DNA from: Clostridia bacterium
GTDB lineage: Bacteria > Bacillota > Clostridia > Christensenellales > Aristaeellaceae
Assembly (NCBI GenBank): GCA_017460395.1
Contig: JAFUBA010000140.1
Span: forward strand, 1-59,798
Direction: 5' to 3'
DNA: 59,798 bases
This document shows, piece after piece, positions 17,572 through 26,149 of the stretch (position 1 is its first letter; every line of letters begins with the position of its first letter). The translations under genes and the position numbers were made by a program. The notes beneath the pieces were generated by a model that had not been told where the DNA came from, did no database searches, and saw only the letters and a program-made list of their open reading frames with translations.

Positions 17572-18163
17572 ACATGTCACCACCAATCCAATTGTTTCCA
17601 AGGCTTACTTTGCTATCATATTTTGATTTGTCGGTCTGAACGATAAACGACTCAAATTGTTGCTGACGCTCGATTGGTGGAACAAATATCCTTACCTGCG
17701 CGATGGCACTAAGAACAAAGTCACGGTTTGCTATCCCCTTCGTAAGTCTTTGTGATTGTTGATAACAGTAGTCCATGTTTAGCATCCGCTCAAAGAATCG
17801 TCCATTGAGTTGTTCTCCAAACTTCAGAACAGCAACATGTACCCAGTTCGCAAATCGTCTATCTGTATCAACCAGCTTTGCAATACCTGTGGTGCCACCT
17901 TTTGAGTATAGAATATCGCCTTCCTCAGGCTTACATTTCTTGATGCACTCTTCATAATCGCTTTCAGAGATGTATTTCGCTGTGCTCCAGTCAATTCCGT
18001 CACCGTTCACGACATTCCTCGTAGATATGAATGGAATACCAGTGCCATCTTCGACGTAAGGTGGCGATTTATGTGGGCCATCCTTGATGTAGTAACACTC
18101 TTTGCCAATCGTGGATTCGCGCCACCCCATAGGATTGGTCTCCATATCCCCGAACATCTCCAC
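17564..18163 (-). CDS. HsdS C-terminal half-gene B (TRD2 only)
   Basis: This encodes about 199 aa, beginning (VE)MEMFGDMETNPMGWRESTIGK. The first TRD is missing: the reading frame is open only from the central repeat (18147-18175) onward, because a TGA belonging to the recombinase stop region lies just upstream. It has a complete TRD2 and the C-terminal QTDKSKYDSK segment, ending GGDMCA with its stop overlapping the start of hsdS A. It looks like the displaced second half of an hsdS gene that was split by insertion of a cassette. Translated alone it could act as a half-subunit, or it may be silent stock for recombination. Confidence 0.82.
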   Translation of the reverse strand: MEMFGDMETNPMGWRESTIGKECYYIKDGPHKSPPYVEDGTGIPFISTRNVVNGDGIDWSTAKYISESDYEECIKKCKPEEGDILYSKGGTTGIAKLVDTDRRFANWVHVAVLKFGEQLNGRFFERMLNMDYCYQQSQRLTKGIANRDFVLSAIAQVRIFVPPIERQQQFESFIVQTDKSKYDSKVSLGNNWIGGDMCA

Positions 18164-18175
18164 AAATTGCGATTG
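18147..18175. repeat. Central hsdS repeat, copy B (proposed attachment site)
   Basis: This 29-bp match (one mismatch) to the central repeats at 17027 and 19824 lies immediately after the tyrosine-recombinase stop codon. Similarity ends abruptly after GCGATTG, which marks one edge of the proposed mobile half-hsdS cassette. Confidence 0.8.
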
Positions 18176-18179
18176 GCAA

Positions 18180-19172
18180 TCAACTCAGGAATTTCCGGTG
18201 GCTCTGTTTCACGTTATTCTGGTCCACCATGGCATACTCCATGGTGGTTTCGATCTTGGAGTGTCCAAGCAGGCGCTGCACCTGCTCCACTGGCATACCT
18301 TTGTCGATTGCTTTAGTAGCTAGGGTTCGACGGAACTTATGCGGATGTACACGGCCTACATCCAGCTTACGGCCAAGCTCACGCACACGGATTTCCACAC
18401 CACTGATTTCTAGACGTTTGTGGGGATTCTGCAACGTCACAAACAAAGCGGGGTTGTCATCGGTACGACTGTCCAAGTAGTTCTTCAGATGGACCTTTGT
18501 TCTTGCATCGAAGTATACTGGTCTTTCCTTACTGCCTTTGCCAAAAACGATACACTCACGCCCTTCAAAGTTAATATCATCTCGGTTCAATTTGACCAGT
18601 TCACTGACACGTATACCAGTTGAGGTAAGAAGGTCAATCATTGCCAAATCTCGGAGACAGGTGCATCCGTCACGCAACGATTCCAATGTTTCGTCGGAGT
18701 AGGTTTCCTTGACCTGTTTCTCTGACTTCACCTTATGAATCCTACGAACAGGACTTTTTAGTATATAGTTCTCATCCTCAAGCCAGGAGAAGAAGCTGGA
18801 AAATATCCGTCTTAAGTTGTCAATGTTCGCTTTACTGCAACTCGTGCGCTGCCGATACTCTGAGAGGTAGCTACGCAAGTCTTCCGTCTTGACTTGGACC
18901 ATCAGCATGTTGATCCCTGAGAACAACTTCTTCAGGGTATTCTCGTAGTAACGGACGGTCTTATCACTGCAGCCTTCGACACGCTTTGCATCCAAGAACA
19001 TAGAGAGTAGTTGCTCGTTTGTTACTTCATCCGGTTTGGCCTGTTCTGCTAGAGGTATTATCTCCACGCGTGCAAGTTCCTGCTGGAGAACTGTCTGCAA
19101 TTGGAGCATCTGTGCATTATTGAGACTTGTTTGCATGGTTCTCAGTACCTCGTTGATGAATTGTTCCTTCAT
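18180..19172 (-). CDS. Tyrosine site-specific recombinase embedded in the hsdS array
   Basis: This 330-aa protein starts at ATG 19172, with AAGGAG 9 nt upstream (the open frame extends to 19205). It has a SAM-like N-terminal core-binding domain (about 50-140) and a catalytic domain with the full residue set: Arg188 (STGIRVSEL), Lys in GKGSKER, His278-x-x-Arg281 (HPHKFRRTLA), His304 (LLGHSKIETT) and Tyr313. It is a XerC/XerD-type integrase of the kind found with phase-variable type I systems. It sits between a full hsdS and a 5'-truncated hsdS, all in one orientation. The direct repeats flanking it with half an hsdS suggest that it moves or excises that unit. Confidence 0.93.
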   Translation of the reverse strand: MKEQFINEVLRTMQTSLNNAQMLQLQTVLQQELARVEIIPLAEQAKPDEVTNEQLLSMFLDAKRVEGCSDKTVRYYENTLKKLFSGINMLMVQVKTEDLRSYLSEYRQRTSCSKANIDNLRRIFSSFFSWLEDENYILKSPVRRIHKVKSEKQVKETYSDETLESLRDGCTCLRDLAMIDLLTSTGIRVSELVKLNRDDINFEGRECIVFGKGSKERPVYFDARTKVHLKNYLDSRTDDNPALFVTLQNPHKRLEISGVEIRVRELGRKLDVGRVHPHKFRRTLATKAIDKGMPVEQVQRLLGHSKIETTMEYAMVDQNNVKQSHRKFLS

Positions 19173-19221
19173 GTTGATACACTCCTTTTGTTGCTGTACC
19201 AACATCCTTCACCAGCTGAAA

Positions 19222-20379
19222 TCAGCCAAAAATCTTTGTCATAATTGCCTTGCGGCTCTTTTCAAGGGATTCGAGGGCTTGCCGGATTGCCAATTTTGAT
19301 TTGTCGGTCTGATCTACTATCGTAGCGAATCTTTCTTGCAGCTCCATTGGCGGCATTGGCTGTAAGAGCTTACAGGCCTTTGAAATCAGGAAATGTGCTA
19401 CTGTCGTTGATCCCAATCCCGACTCAATTTGGTTCCATAAAGTCGGCATATTTAGTCCATACGTGAAGAACGTACCGTTAATTGGTTTCTTTTTTCTAAA
19501 CAAAAGAACATCGGCATCCTTAAAATAGAACCTTTCTCCGTCCTTTATCACATATGTTTTACCGATGGTACTTGTCGCAGATACTATGATATCTCCGCCT
19601 CGTGTCTTTTCTTCTTCTGGACGGCTATTGTAAAACTCTTCAGAAACGAAGAATTCATTTGTCAGTGGCTCACCATTTGCCAGTTGCACCATATCTCTAA
19701 CCCTGATAAATGGAATGTTCCCATTAGATTTCCATTCAGACTTCAGGATTCGACTGCTTGAGGTAATGGAAAAAACACTATCCATCCTCTCGACTGGCCA
19801 ACAACATACATCAATAGCAGCATCCCCAAACATCTCCACAAATTGCGATTGAACGAGGGCATCACATTGCTGGATAAGTCCTTCATAGCGCTCTCGAAGG
19901 TGAAAAGATGCCCATAATACGTCTGATACACGCCGTTGTTCCTCTATGTTAGGTAGTTCAAACTCAAAATCAGCAAGGTCAGAGAAAAGGACATACGGAT
20001 TAGTGGATCCCTTTGAGCGCTTGACAGACCATTCTGTAAAGCTGTCCGTTAGCATAACAAAAGGTAGCAGCGATTGGAGGAAAATGTCTGGATTCTTCGT
20101 TTCAAGAACAAATGTGGTGTTAGCAGTTACTCCATCAAAATCTGCCACAGCAACCTTCTTTAGATAGGTCCTCCTTGATCCATACAGAACCTGTCCCTTC
20201 TTAAATTCGCGGACAAACGCTGGTCCAACATCATCTGTAGCAAAGCAACCATGACGGTGTATAGTCAGGTCTGCCGTATCCATATGGTCACCAGCAACAT
20301 AGAATTCATATGGATTGTTGTTGCGGTCGATCTTGTGCTTGACTTCTTGAACTACGTCTCCGAATCTAACTTTAGGCAC
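19222..20379 (-). CDS. hsdS: Type I restriction specificity subunit C (full length)
   Basis: This protein of about 385 aa has TRD1 (about 1-150), a central region containing DALVQSQFVEMFGD, TRD2 (about 210-350) and the terminal VDQTDKSKLAIRQALESLEKSRKAIMTKIFG coiled coil. The probable start is GTG 20379 (MPKVRFGDVV) after GGTGGTGA, overlapping the stop of half-gene D; the frame is open to a GTG at 20409. The C-terminal half, together with the recombinase downstream, is bounded by the direct repeats at 19824 and 18147. This hsdS may therefore be a chimera whose second half was brought in by the recombinase. Confidence 0.9.
   Translation of the reverse strand: MPKVRFGDVVQEVKHKIDRNNNPYEFYVAGDHMDTADLTIHRHGCFATDDVGPAFVREFKKGQVLYGSRRTYLKKVAVADFDGVTANTTFVLETKNPDIFLQSLLPFVMLTDSFTEWSVKRSKGSTNPYVLFSDLADFEFELPNIEEQRRVSDVLWASFHLRERYEGLIQQCDALVQSQFVEMFGDAAIDVCCWPVERMDSVFSITSSSRILKSEWKSNGNIPFIRVRDMVQLANGEPLTNEFFVSEEFYNSRPEEEKTRGGDIIVSATSTIGKTYVIKDGERFYFKDADVLLFRKKKPINGTFFTYGLNMPTLWNQIESGLGSTTVAHFLISKACKLLQPMPPMELQERFATIVDQTDKSKLAIRQALESLEKSRKAIMTKIFG
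19824..19865. repeat. Central hsdS repeat, copy C (proposed attachment site)
   Basis: This 42-bp sequence is identical to 17027-17068 and shares 29 bp (one mismatch) with 18147-18175. It lies in the coiled-coil region that joins TRD1 to TRD2, so recombination here keeps the reading frame. Confidence 0.9.
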
Positions 20380-20944
20380 ACATATCACCACCATTCCAAG
20401 CGTGTTCACGGTTTACCCTGCTGCCATATTTTGATTTGACCAGCACATCTGTATGAGCAATAAGGTTCTGATAGGCTTTCCGTGTGCGCTCCATAGCCCA
20501 CAGTAAATCAGAAATCTTTTGCTGCTCTTTCATTTCCGGTAGATCAAATTCATACTCTGCCAGCTGCGCCCACTTAACGCGCGGAGACAACGACCCGGCT
20601 GACTTCTCCATGGCATAATCGAAGAAGGCATCATTGCTGATGACAAATGGCAGAAGATCCGGCAGTAGATTATCTGGTTTGGCTGCAATCACCATAATGT
20701 CCCCAGAGCACACCCCATCAAACGATGCCATAGCAGCCTTCTTCAAGTATGCCCTACGTCGTCCGAAAAGGACTTGTCCCTTGTGAAACAGTTTGGTAAA
20801 GGTGTTGTCAGATGCCTCTGACCACTGCGTCAACGTAATTTCGCCTGGAATGAGATGTTCGAGCCCGACAACCGGCAATCCCACTGGGCTTTTTGAAGTC
20901 TCACGTACTTCGGCAGCAACATCTCCTAACCGAACCTTACTCAC
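20372..20944 (-). CDS. HsdS N-terminal half-gene D (TRD1 only)
   Basis: This encodes about 190 aa. GTG 20944 (MSKVRLGDVAAEV) is preferred, with GGAGGTGAT upstream; it overlaps the hsdM stop. It has one TRD and the first coiled coil (QQKISDLLWAMERTRKAYQNLIAHTDVLV), then jumps straight to KSKYGSRVNREHAWNGGDMCA, the same tail as half-gene B. The second TRD has therefore been lost by deletion. Single-TRD HsdS proteins can dimerise and work in some type I systems, so it may be functional. Being first after hsdM, it is probably the best-translated specificity gene. Confidence 0.82.
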   Translation of the reverse strand: MSKVRLGDVAAEVRETSKSPVGLPVVGLEHLIPGEITLTQWSEASDNTFTKLFHKGQVLFGRRRAYLKKAAMASFDGVCSGDIMVIAAKPDNLLPDLLPFVISNDAFFDYAMEKSAGSLSPRVKWAQLAEYEFDLPEMKEQQKISDLLWAMERTRKAYQNLIAHTDVLVKSKYGSRVNREHAWNGGDMCA

Positions 20945-22427
20945 TCTTATCACCTCCGTTTCCTTCGATCATGCTAACCACAGACTCAAGCGCACTATAC
21001 ATGAGCGCAGCATTTTCCTGCCAGGAATCAAGGCACTCCTGCAAATTCAGTGGTACTGGCTCCGCACCTTTCTTGCGGACATAGAGGGGAATGCTGAGGT
21101 TATACCGATTTCCGACGATCTCCTCATCATCTACCAGACGAGAGTAGCCTTCCTCGTCAGATCCACTCAGATAAGCGCCTGCGATATGAGAGATGTGCTC
21201 ATCCTCCAGATAGCTCTGAGCGTTTTTTCGGGTAACCTCGTCAACTGCGTTTATGAACAGTACCTTGTGCTTCCGCTCAGGAGACTTCAATGTCCTACAA
21301 ATCACAATGCAGGCCTCCATTGGCGCGTTGAAGAACAGGTTCGGTCCGAGACCGATAACGCATTCAATCAGATCGCTCCGCACAAGGTTTTCCCGAAGCG
21401 AGGATTCTTCTTCGCGGAACAGCACGCCATGCGGGAACAGAATAGCACAACGGCCAGTCACCGGCTTCATGCTCTTCAGAATATGCTGGAAGAAAGCATA
21501 ATCAGCGCGGCCCTGAGGCGGTGTCCCCAGGAAATTCCGGCCATACTTATCGTTTTCGAAGGCAGTACGATCCCACTGCTTGATCGAATAGGGTGGATTA
21601 GCCAGCACCAGATCAAACTGCTGCACACGTCCACCCTCCACAAAAGCGGGGGCTTTCAGTGTGTCACCTGTCACAATCTGGAAGTCATTGATGCCATGCA
21701 GGAAGAGATTCATCCTGCCAATGGCGCTGGTAAGGTCGTTGATTTCCTGGCCGTATACATGCACGTTTCGGTATTCCTGCCCATGCTCACGAATCCAGGC
21801 TATAGAGGAAATGAGCATGCCGGCACTGCCACAGGTGGGATCATAGATGCTTTCCTGGCTCTGCGGCTGAAGCATTTCCGTCATCAGATGCACAACGGTA
21901 CGGTTCGTATAGAATTCCTGTGCGGTATGACCGCTGTCATCCGCAAATTTCTTGATGAGGTATTCATATCCCTGCCCCAGCTCATCTTCCGGACAGTTTG
22001 CCAGCGAAAGTGTCAGCTTGGAGAAATGCTCCAGCAGATCTTTCAGAAGGCGATCCGGTAACCTATTTTTGTTCGTCCATGCGCCATCCCCGAAGATGCC
22101 GGTCAGCTTGTCTCCGTTCACTTTTTCTATAGCACGAAAGGCGCTGACGATGGCCTGTCCAACGTCTTCTGTTATCTGCCGTACATCACTCCAGTGATGA
22201 CCTTCCGGAATGATGAAGGAATGGTCATCTGCAAACAGATCGGCATCCTCACCATACTGTGCTTCAAACTGTGCGGTTTCCTCATCATATACATCGCAGA
22301 GGCGCTTGAAGAATAGCAGAGGAAAGATATATTGCTTGTAACTGCCGGCATCAATGTTGGTGCGCAGAAGTACTGCAGAACCCCACAAATAGCTCTCTAA
22401 CTCAGACATAGGAATTCGATCAGCCAT
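20937..22427 (-). CDS. hsdM: Type I restriction modification subunit M (second copy)
   Basis: This 496-aa N6-adenine methyltransferase has an HsdM N-terminal helical domain (about 8-140), SAM motif I YDPTCGSAGMLI (196-203, with an unusual Ala where Gly is common) and catalytic motif IV NPPY (277-280). GGAGG lies ahead of ATG 22427, and the start overlaps the stop of the upstream fusion gene by 8 nt, indicating coupled translation. Two different M proteins in tandem are unusual. They may form a heterodimer with HsdS, or one may be specialised for another specificity subunit. Confidence 0.93.
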   Translation of the reverse strand: MADRIPMSELESYLWGSAVLLRTNIDAGSYKQYIFPLLFFKRLCDVYDEETAQFEAQYGEDADLFADDHSFIIPEGHHWSDVRQITEDVGQAIVSAFRAIEKVNGDKLTGIFGDGAWTNKNRLPDRLLKDLLEHFSKLTLSLANCPEDELGQGYEYLIKKFADDSGHTAQEFYTNRTVVHLMTEMLQPQSQESIYDPTCGSAGMLISSIAWIREHGQEYRNVHVYGQEINDLTSAIGRMNLFLHGINDFQIVTGDTLKAPAFVEGGRVQQFDLVLANPPYSIKQWDRTAFENDKYGRNFLGTPPQGRADYAFFQHILKSMKPVTGRCAILFPHGVLFREEESSLRENLVRSDLIECVIGLGPNLFFNAPMEACIVICRTLKSPERKHKVLFINAVDEVTRKNAQSYLEDEHISHIAGAYLSGSDEEGYSRLVDDEEIVGNRYNLSIPLYVRKKGAEPVPLNLQECLDSWQENAALMYSALESVVSMIEGNGGDKSE

Positions 22428-24846
22428 GGATGTAACCTCCTTCCTCCAGGAGCTTCGTTAAAGCAGCCTCTGCTGCCTTGACTTCTTCTATCGCCTCAAA
22501 GAATCTCTTTCGTACCTCAGCCGGTGAAACCGTCGGTGCCTGGGTCTTTTCAATATACGTATTGACGGACAGAGTATAACCCTTTTCACGGATGGTATCC
22601 AAATCCACAACAGCGCAGTAATCAATCACGCTTCGATAATCCTGCCAAAGCTGATACACACGTGCGATGTCCTCCTCAGACATGATGTTCTGAGCTCGTT
22701 TTGCCGTGTATATTGTGCTGGCATCGATCATGCAGACTTTGCCTTGATGGCTGGCAGGCTTATTGTTGTTCAGGAAGAGAATACAGGCAGAAACACCAGC
22801 CCCATAAAACACACCGCCTACCAATGTAATGACCGCTTCCAGTTTGTCGGATTCGATCAGCTGTTTGCGGATTTCACCTTCCTTGCCTCCATGAAAGAGA
22901 ACCCCCTGCGGCATAACAACCGCACATCGCCCCGTGTCACGCTTCATAGAGCAGACCATGTGCTGGAGCCAGGCATAGTCCGCGTTAGAGTCTGGAGGAC
23001 AGCCCCAGATGTTGCGGCCCCACTGATCAGCAGAGAAAGCCTCAGCACCCCATCCTTTGAGCCCAAACGGAGGATTAGCCAAAACACAATCGAAGCGTCT
23101 AATTGTGCCCCCGGCCAGAAATTGTGGATGAGTCAACGTGTCTTCCCGCAGAATCGTGAATTCTTTCGCACCATGCAGGAACAGGTTCATTCTTGCAATG
23201 GCGGAGGTAGAAAGGTTCTTTTCCTGGCCAAAGATACGGCCGTAGGCGGCCTGCTGGTTGTCCATCTGCCGGATCGCCTCGATCAGCATTCCCCCAGTAC
23301 CGCAGGCCGGATCATACACCGACTCCCCGGCTTTCGGAGCCAAAAGCTGAACCATCAGCTTGACGATTGAGCGCGGCGTATAGAATTCACCGGCATTCTT
23401 TTTGCTGAGGTCAGCAAACTTCTTGATCAGGAACTCATAGGCATCGCCCATGATATCTGCGGAGTAGTTGCTGTTGCCTTTCCTGATTGTGCTCATATGC
23501 TCAATCAGATCTTTCAGATCGGCATCAGACAGTTTACCCTTGTCCGTCCAACTGGCGTCATCGAATGCAGAGTATAGGCCAGCCATGGTGTCTGGATTGG
23601 CATGTTCAATGTTCATCATCGCATCGACGATGGCCTGCCCCACATCCTCCGTGACCTGGCGAAGATCATTCCAATGGCATCCTGCCGGAATAATAAAGGC
23701 ATGAATCTCACTTTCGTCAAACAGATCAACATCCTCGCCATACTGCTGAGCGGCTGCCTGGCTTTCCTCATCATAGCAGTCGGAAATGCGCTGCAGAAAC
23801 AGAAGTGGAATGATGTACTCTTTGAAATTCTCATGACTGATATGCCCATGAAGCACGTTACAAGCCTGGTACAGGTGATTGAACAGTTTGTTCGCACTAG
23901 TATCCTCGCTCTCGACATTTTCGGATGTAGCAGCCTGTTCGGTCGTTTCAATAGCTTCCAGCATGGAAACCTGACGTGCATCTTCATTCATAGTTTTTTT
24001 CTTCTCTGTTGGTTGATAATGAATCGGTCTTGCGATGCCATTTTGAATCTGCTTCTCAAGAGCGATACCATACTTATTCTCAAAGGCATTCAGGATACCA
24101 AGCTGTGTCTCATCCAGGAAAGTCAGCACATGATCCCGGATTGCTGCAGGAATCCCGTAATATGCTTCTGCAATGCTGCCGGCCATGGCTGCAATTGTAT
24201 CACTGTCGCCACCAATGGAAATAGCATTTCGGATCGCATCCTCGAAGGAGGTGGATTCGAGAAACGCCTCAATCGCCTGTGGAACACTCCCTTGACAGGA
24301 AACATCAAATTCGTAGGTTGGACGAATTTGATCCAGAGTGAAATCCAGAGGGTAGTATGCCTGATGAATGTGGTCCCTGATTTCCAGTATGCTTGCACCT
24401 TGTCTTGCAAGGAAAATGGCTGCTGTGATGGCACGCGCACCTTTCACACCTTCAGGATGATTGTGTGTGACATTGGTAACCGCATCTGAAAGCAAGAGTG
24501 CTTCATCCATAGATGAAGCTGCCCAAGCACAGGGAGAGACGCGCATGGCAGAGCCATTCCCCCAGCTGCCATAGGGCTGAGGGTTATCAGTCTGAAGCCA
24601 TTGTTTGAATCTCCCACCATAGCCGTGAGGATATTTCCGACCAAGTTCCTGCATGGATGAAGCAGCAATTGCAGGCAATGCATTAACATCGGCGTTTGAA
24701 AGCAGTATCGCTTGTGCCACTGCCAATGTCATGTTGCTGTCATCCGTAGGATGGCAATGATATGTGAGCAGTTCAAAATCTTTCGATTTGAGATTTTTCC
24801 ACTCAAACCGGGAGCCTGAGATGTCACCAATAATAGCTCCAAGCAT
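22420..24846 (-). CDS. ADP-ribosylglycohydrolase-HsdM fusion protein
   Basis: This 808-aa protein joins two complete domains. Residues 1-265 form an ADP-ribosylglycohydrolase with GAIIGDISGSRFEW (3-16), TDDSNMT (34-40) and GGDSDTIAAMAGSIAEAYYG (212-231), all intact. A polar linker (about 270-318) leads to a type I DNA adenine methyltransferase with an HsdM_N domain (about 320-450), DPACGTGG (512-519) and catalytic NPPF (591-594). AGGAGG precedes ATG 24846. An internal ATG at codon 286 (MNEDARQ) could produce the methylase alone, but its ribosome site is weak. It heads the hsd operon. The fusion suggests that the glycohydrolase acts where the modification complex binds, for example on ADP-ribosylated DNA or on the RM subunits. 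This fusion type is not one I know as described. Confidence 0.93.
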   Translation of the reverse strand: MLGAIIGDISGSRFEWKNLKSKDFELLTYHCHPTDDSNMTLAVAQAILLSNADVNALPAIAASSMQELGRKYPHGYGGRFKQWLQTDNPQPYGSWGNGSAMRVSPCAWAASSMDEALLLSDAVTNVTHNHPEGVKGARAITAAIFLARQGASILEIRDHIHQAYYPLDFTLDQIRPTYEFDVSCQGSVPQAIEAFLESTSFEDAIRNAISIGGDSDTIAAMAGSIAEAYYGIPAAIRDHVLTFLDETQLGILNAFENKYGIALEKQIQNGIARPIHYQPTEKKKTMNEDARQVSMLEAIETTEQAATSENVESEDTSANKLFNHLYQACNVLHGHISHENFKEYIIPLLFLQRISDCYDEESQAAAQQYGEDVDLFDESEIHAFIIPAGCHWNDLRQVTEDVGQAIVDAMMNIEHANPDTMAGLYSAFDDASWTDKGKLSDADLKDLIEHMSTIRKGNSNYSADIMGDAYEFLIKKFADLSKKNAGEFYTPRSIVKLMVQLLAPKAGESVYDPACGTGGMLIEAIRQMDNQQAAYGRIFGQEKNLSTSAIARMNLFLHGAKEFTILREDTLTHPQFLAGGTIRRFDCVLANPPFGLKGWGAEAFSADQWGRNIWGCPPDSNADYAWLQHMVCSMKRDTGRCAVVMPQGVLFHGGKEGEIRKQLIESDKLEAVITLVGGVFYGAGVSACILFLNNNKPASHQGKVCMIDASTIYTAKRAQNIMSEEDIARVYQLWQDYRSVIDYCAVVDLDTIREKGYTLSVNTYIEKTQAPTVSPAEVRKRFFEAIEEVKAAEAALTKLLEEGGYIHG

Positions 24847-25037
24847 GCATTAATCCTCCTGAAAATCTTTCGGACGCTTTTCAAAATACATTTTCATCGC
24901 CTGTATTACCGGGACAGCTTCTCATCCGTCCCCAATACCACATATAAACACTGTACATAATTTGCGAATAATCGTCATATTGACCGGTTCACCACACCTC
25001 ATGCTGCGAACAGAGAGCTGACTAAAGTCACTGTCCT
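24847..25037. promoter_or_regulatory. Upstream region of the hsd operon
   Basis: This 190-bp A/T-rich gap contains the AGGAGG site of the fusion gene. On the minus strand there are weak promoter-like elements (TTATGTACAG..TTATATG) that I cannot assign firmly. It separates the WYL-regulator operon from the type I genes, so the hsd promoter probably lies here. Confidence 0.4.
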
Positions 25038-26081
25038 TCACAGGTTGCATGTCCAATCGCTTGTCATCTGCGGCTCCCCTGCCGTTTGATCCTCTTCCTG
25101 TTCCTTTGGTCCCTTGAGGATCAGCCGGCGTTGCCTGTTGTAGGCGAGCACGGCATCTCGTGGGCCTGCGAGCGTCATCTTCCCCGCATACTGGAAGAGC
25201 CAGCTGAAGAACGTAGGTCCGATGGATGTTCGGACCGTAGCTCTGAAGGCAGTGTCGGAGACCGGAATACAGGTAAAGTCCCGCCCGAAGTGATCCACCA
25301 CGTGACCGATGAGAGAGTTGTCGCAGATGAGCTCCACGTCCATCTCGGGGCCTGTATACATCCTGAAGCTGCGGTTGTAGTAGCGGGAGATATCAAAGTC
25401 CTCGGGCCGCGGCCGGATTGGATCATCCAGGATCTTCACTTCGCCGATGTGGTCAACCCTGGGGGTGATGATCATGTCCCGCTCTTCCTCGTAGGCGATC
25501 AGGTAATAGCGGTCATCGTGCCAGATCATGGCATAGGGTGAGACAGTGTAGACCTTCCCGTTCTTATGTGGAACAGGCTCCAGATCCGGGACACGCAGAT
25601 CAATCATCTGATACCGGATCTGTTTCTTTTCCAGGATCGCCCGGTAGATGCCGTCTGCATTGTAGATCCCATGACCGCTGGCATGCTTGATGCTCCCGAG
25701 GCTCCTAAGCTCTGCGCAGAGCCCTTCCCTGTCCCGCATCGGAGCCAGCTCTGCCAGGTGCTGAATGAGCCTCCGGCTGCGCTCCTCGCTCAGGAACTGG
25801 GAAGCCGCAACGGCGTCGATCAGGATCTTCAGCTCGACTGTATCAAAGTCGCGGCCCACGACCCTGTACCGGGTGGGGACACCGTTTCTGTGTTCCTTGT
25901 GGATGTCCATGCCGTGATCGATCAGATCATCGATATCCGCTTCGATCGTCCGACGGTCCGGTGCATCCATGCCCTTTTCCATCAGCATCTTCCGGATGTC
26001 CCTGGAGGATATGTCCTGCGTATCGTCTGTGTGGTCAAGAAGGTACTGCTGAATCAGCAGGAGTCTTCTTTGATTGTCCAA
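25038..26081 (-). CDS. WYL-domain transcriptional regulator
   Basis: The protein has about 347 aa. The TTG at 26081 (LDNQRRLLLIQQYLL) has GGAGGTGA 5 nt upstream and is preferred; the frame stays open to a TTG at 26123. The N-terminal winged helix is at about residues 5-70 (SSRDIRKMLMEKGMDAPDRRTIEADIDDLIDHG). The middle WYL domain includes VSPYAMIWHDDRYYLIAYEEE, and a C-terminal WCX-like domain follows. WYL proteins bind nucleic-acid ligands and repress many phage-defence operons (BrxR, CapW types). It is the last gene of the DUF6361-PLD-SNF2 operon and directly precedes the hsd operon, so it could control either. Confidence 0.88.
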   Translation of the reverse strand: MDNQRRLLLIQQYLLDHTDDTQDISSRDIRKMLMEKGMDAPDRRTIEADIDDLIDHGMDIHKEHRNGVPTRYRVVGRDFDTVELKILIDAVAASQFLSEERSRRLIQHLAELAPMRDREGLCAELRSLGSIKHASGHGIYNADGIYRAILEKKQIRYQMIDLRVPDLEPVPHKNGKVYTVSPYAMIWHDDRYYLIAYEEERDMIITPRVDHIGEVKILDDPIRPRPEDFDISRYYNRSFRMYTGPEMDVELICDNSLIGHVVDHFGRDFTCIPVSDTAFRATVRTSIGPTFFSWLFQYAGKMTLAGPRDAVLAYNRQRRLILKGPKEQEEDQTAGEPQMTSDWTCNL

Positions 26082-26149
26082 ATCTTTCACCTCCACGTGG
26101 TGAGCTGCGTGAGTCAACTGCAATCATGCATCATTCGTTCCAGATCCCG

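Noticed and set aside
16441-20944. Classic invertible hsdS shufflon
   Set aside because: All hsdS copies and the central repeats point the same way; I found no inverted copy of the repeat, so inversion is not predicted from this sequence.
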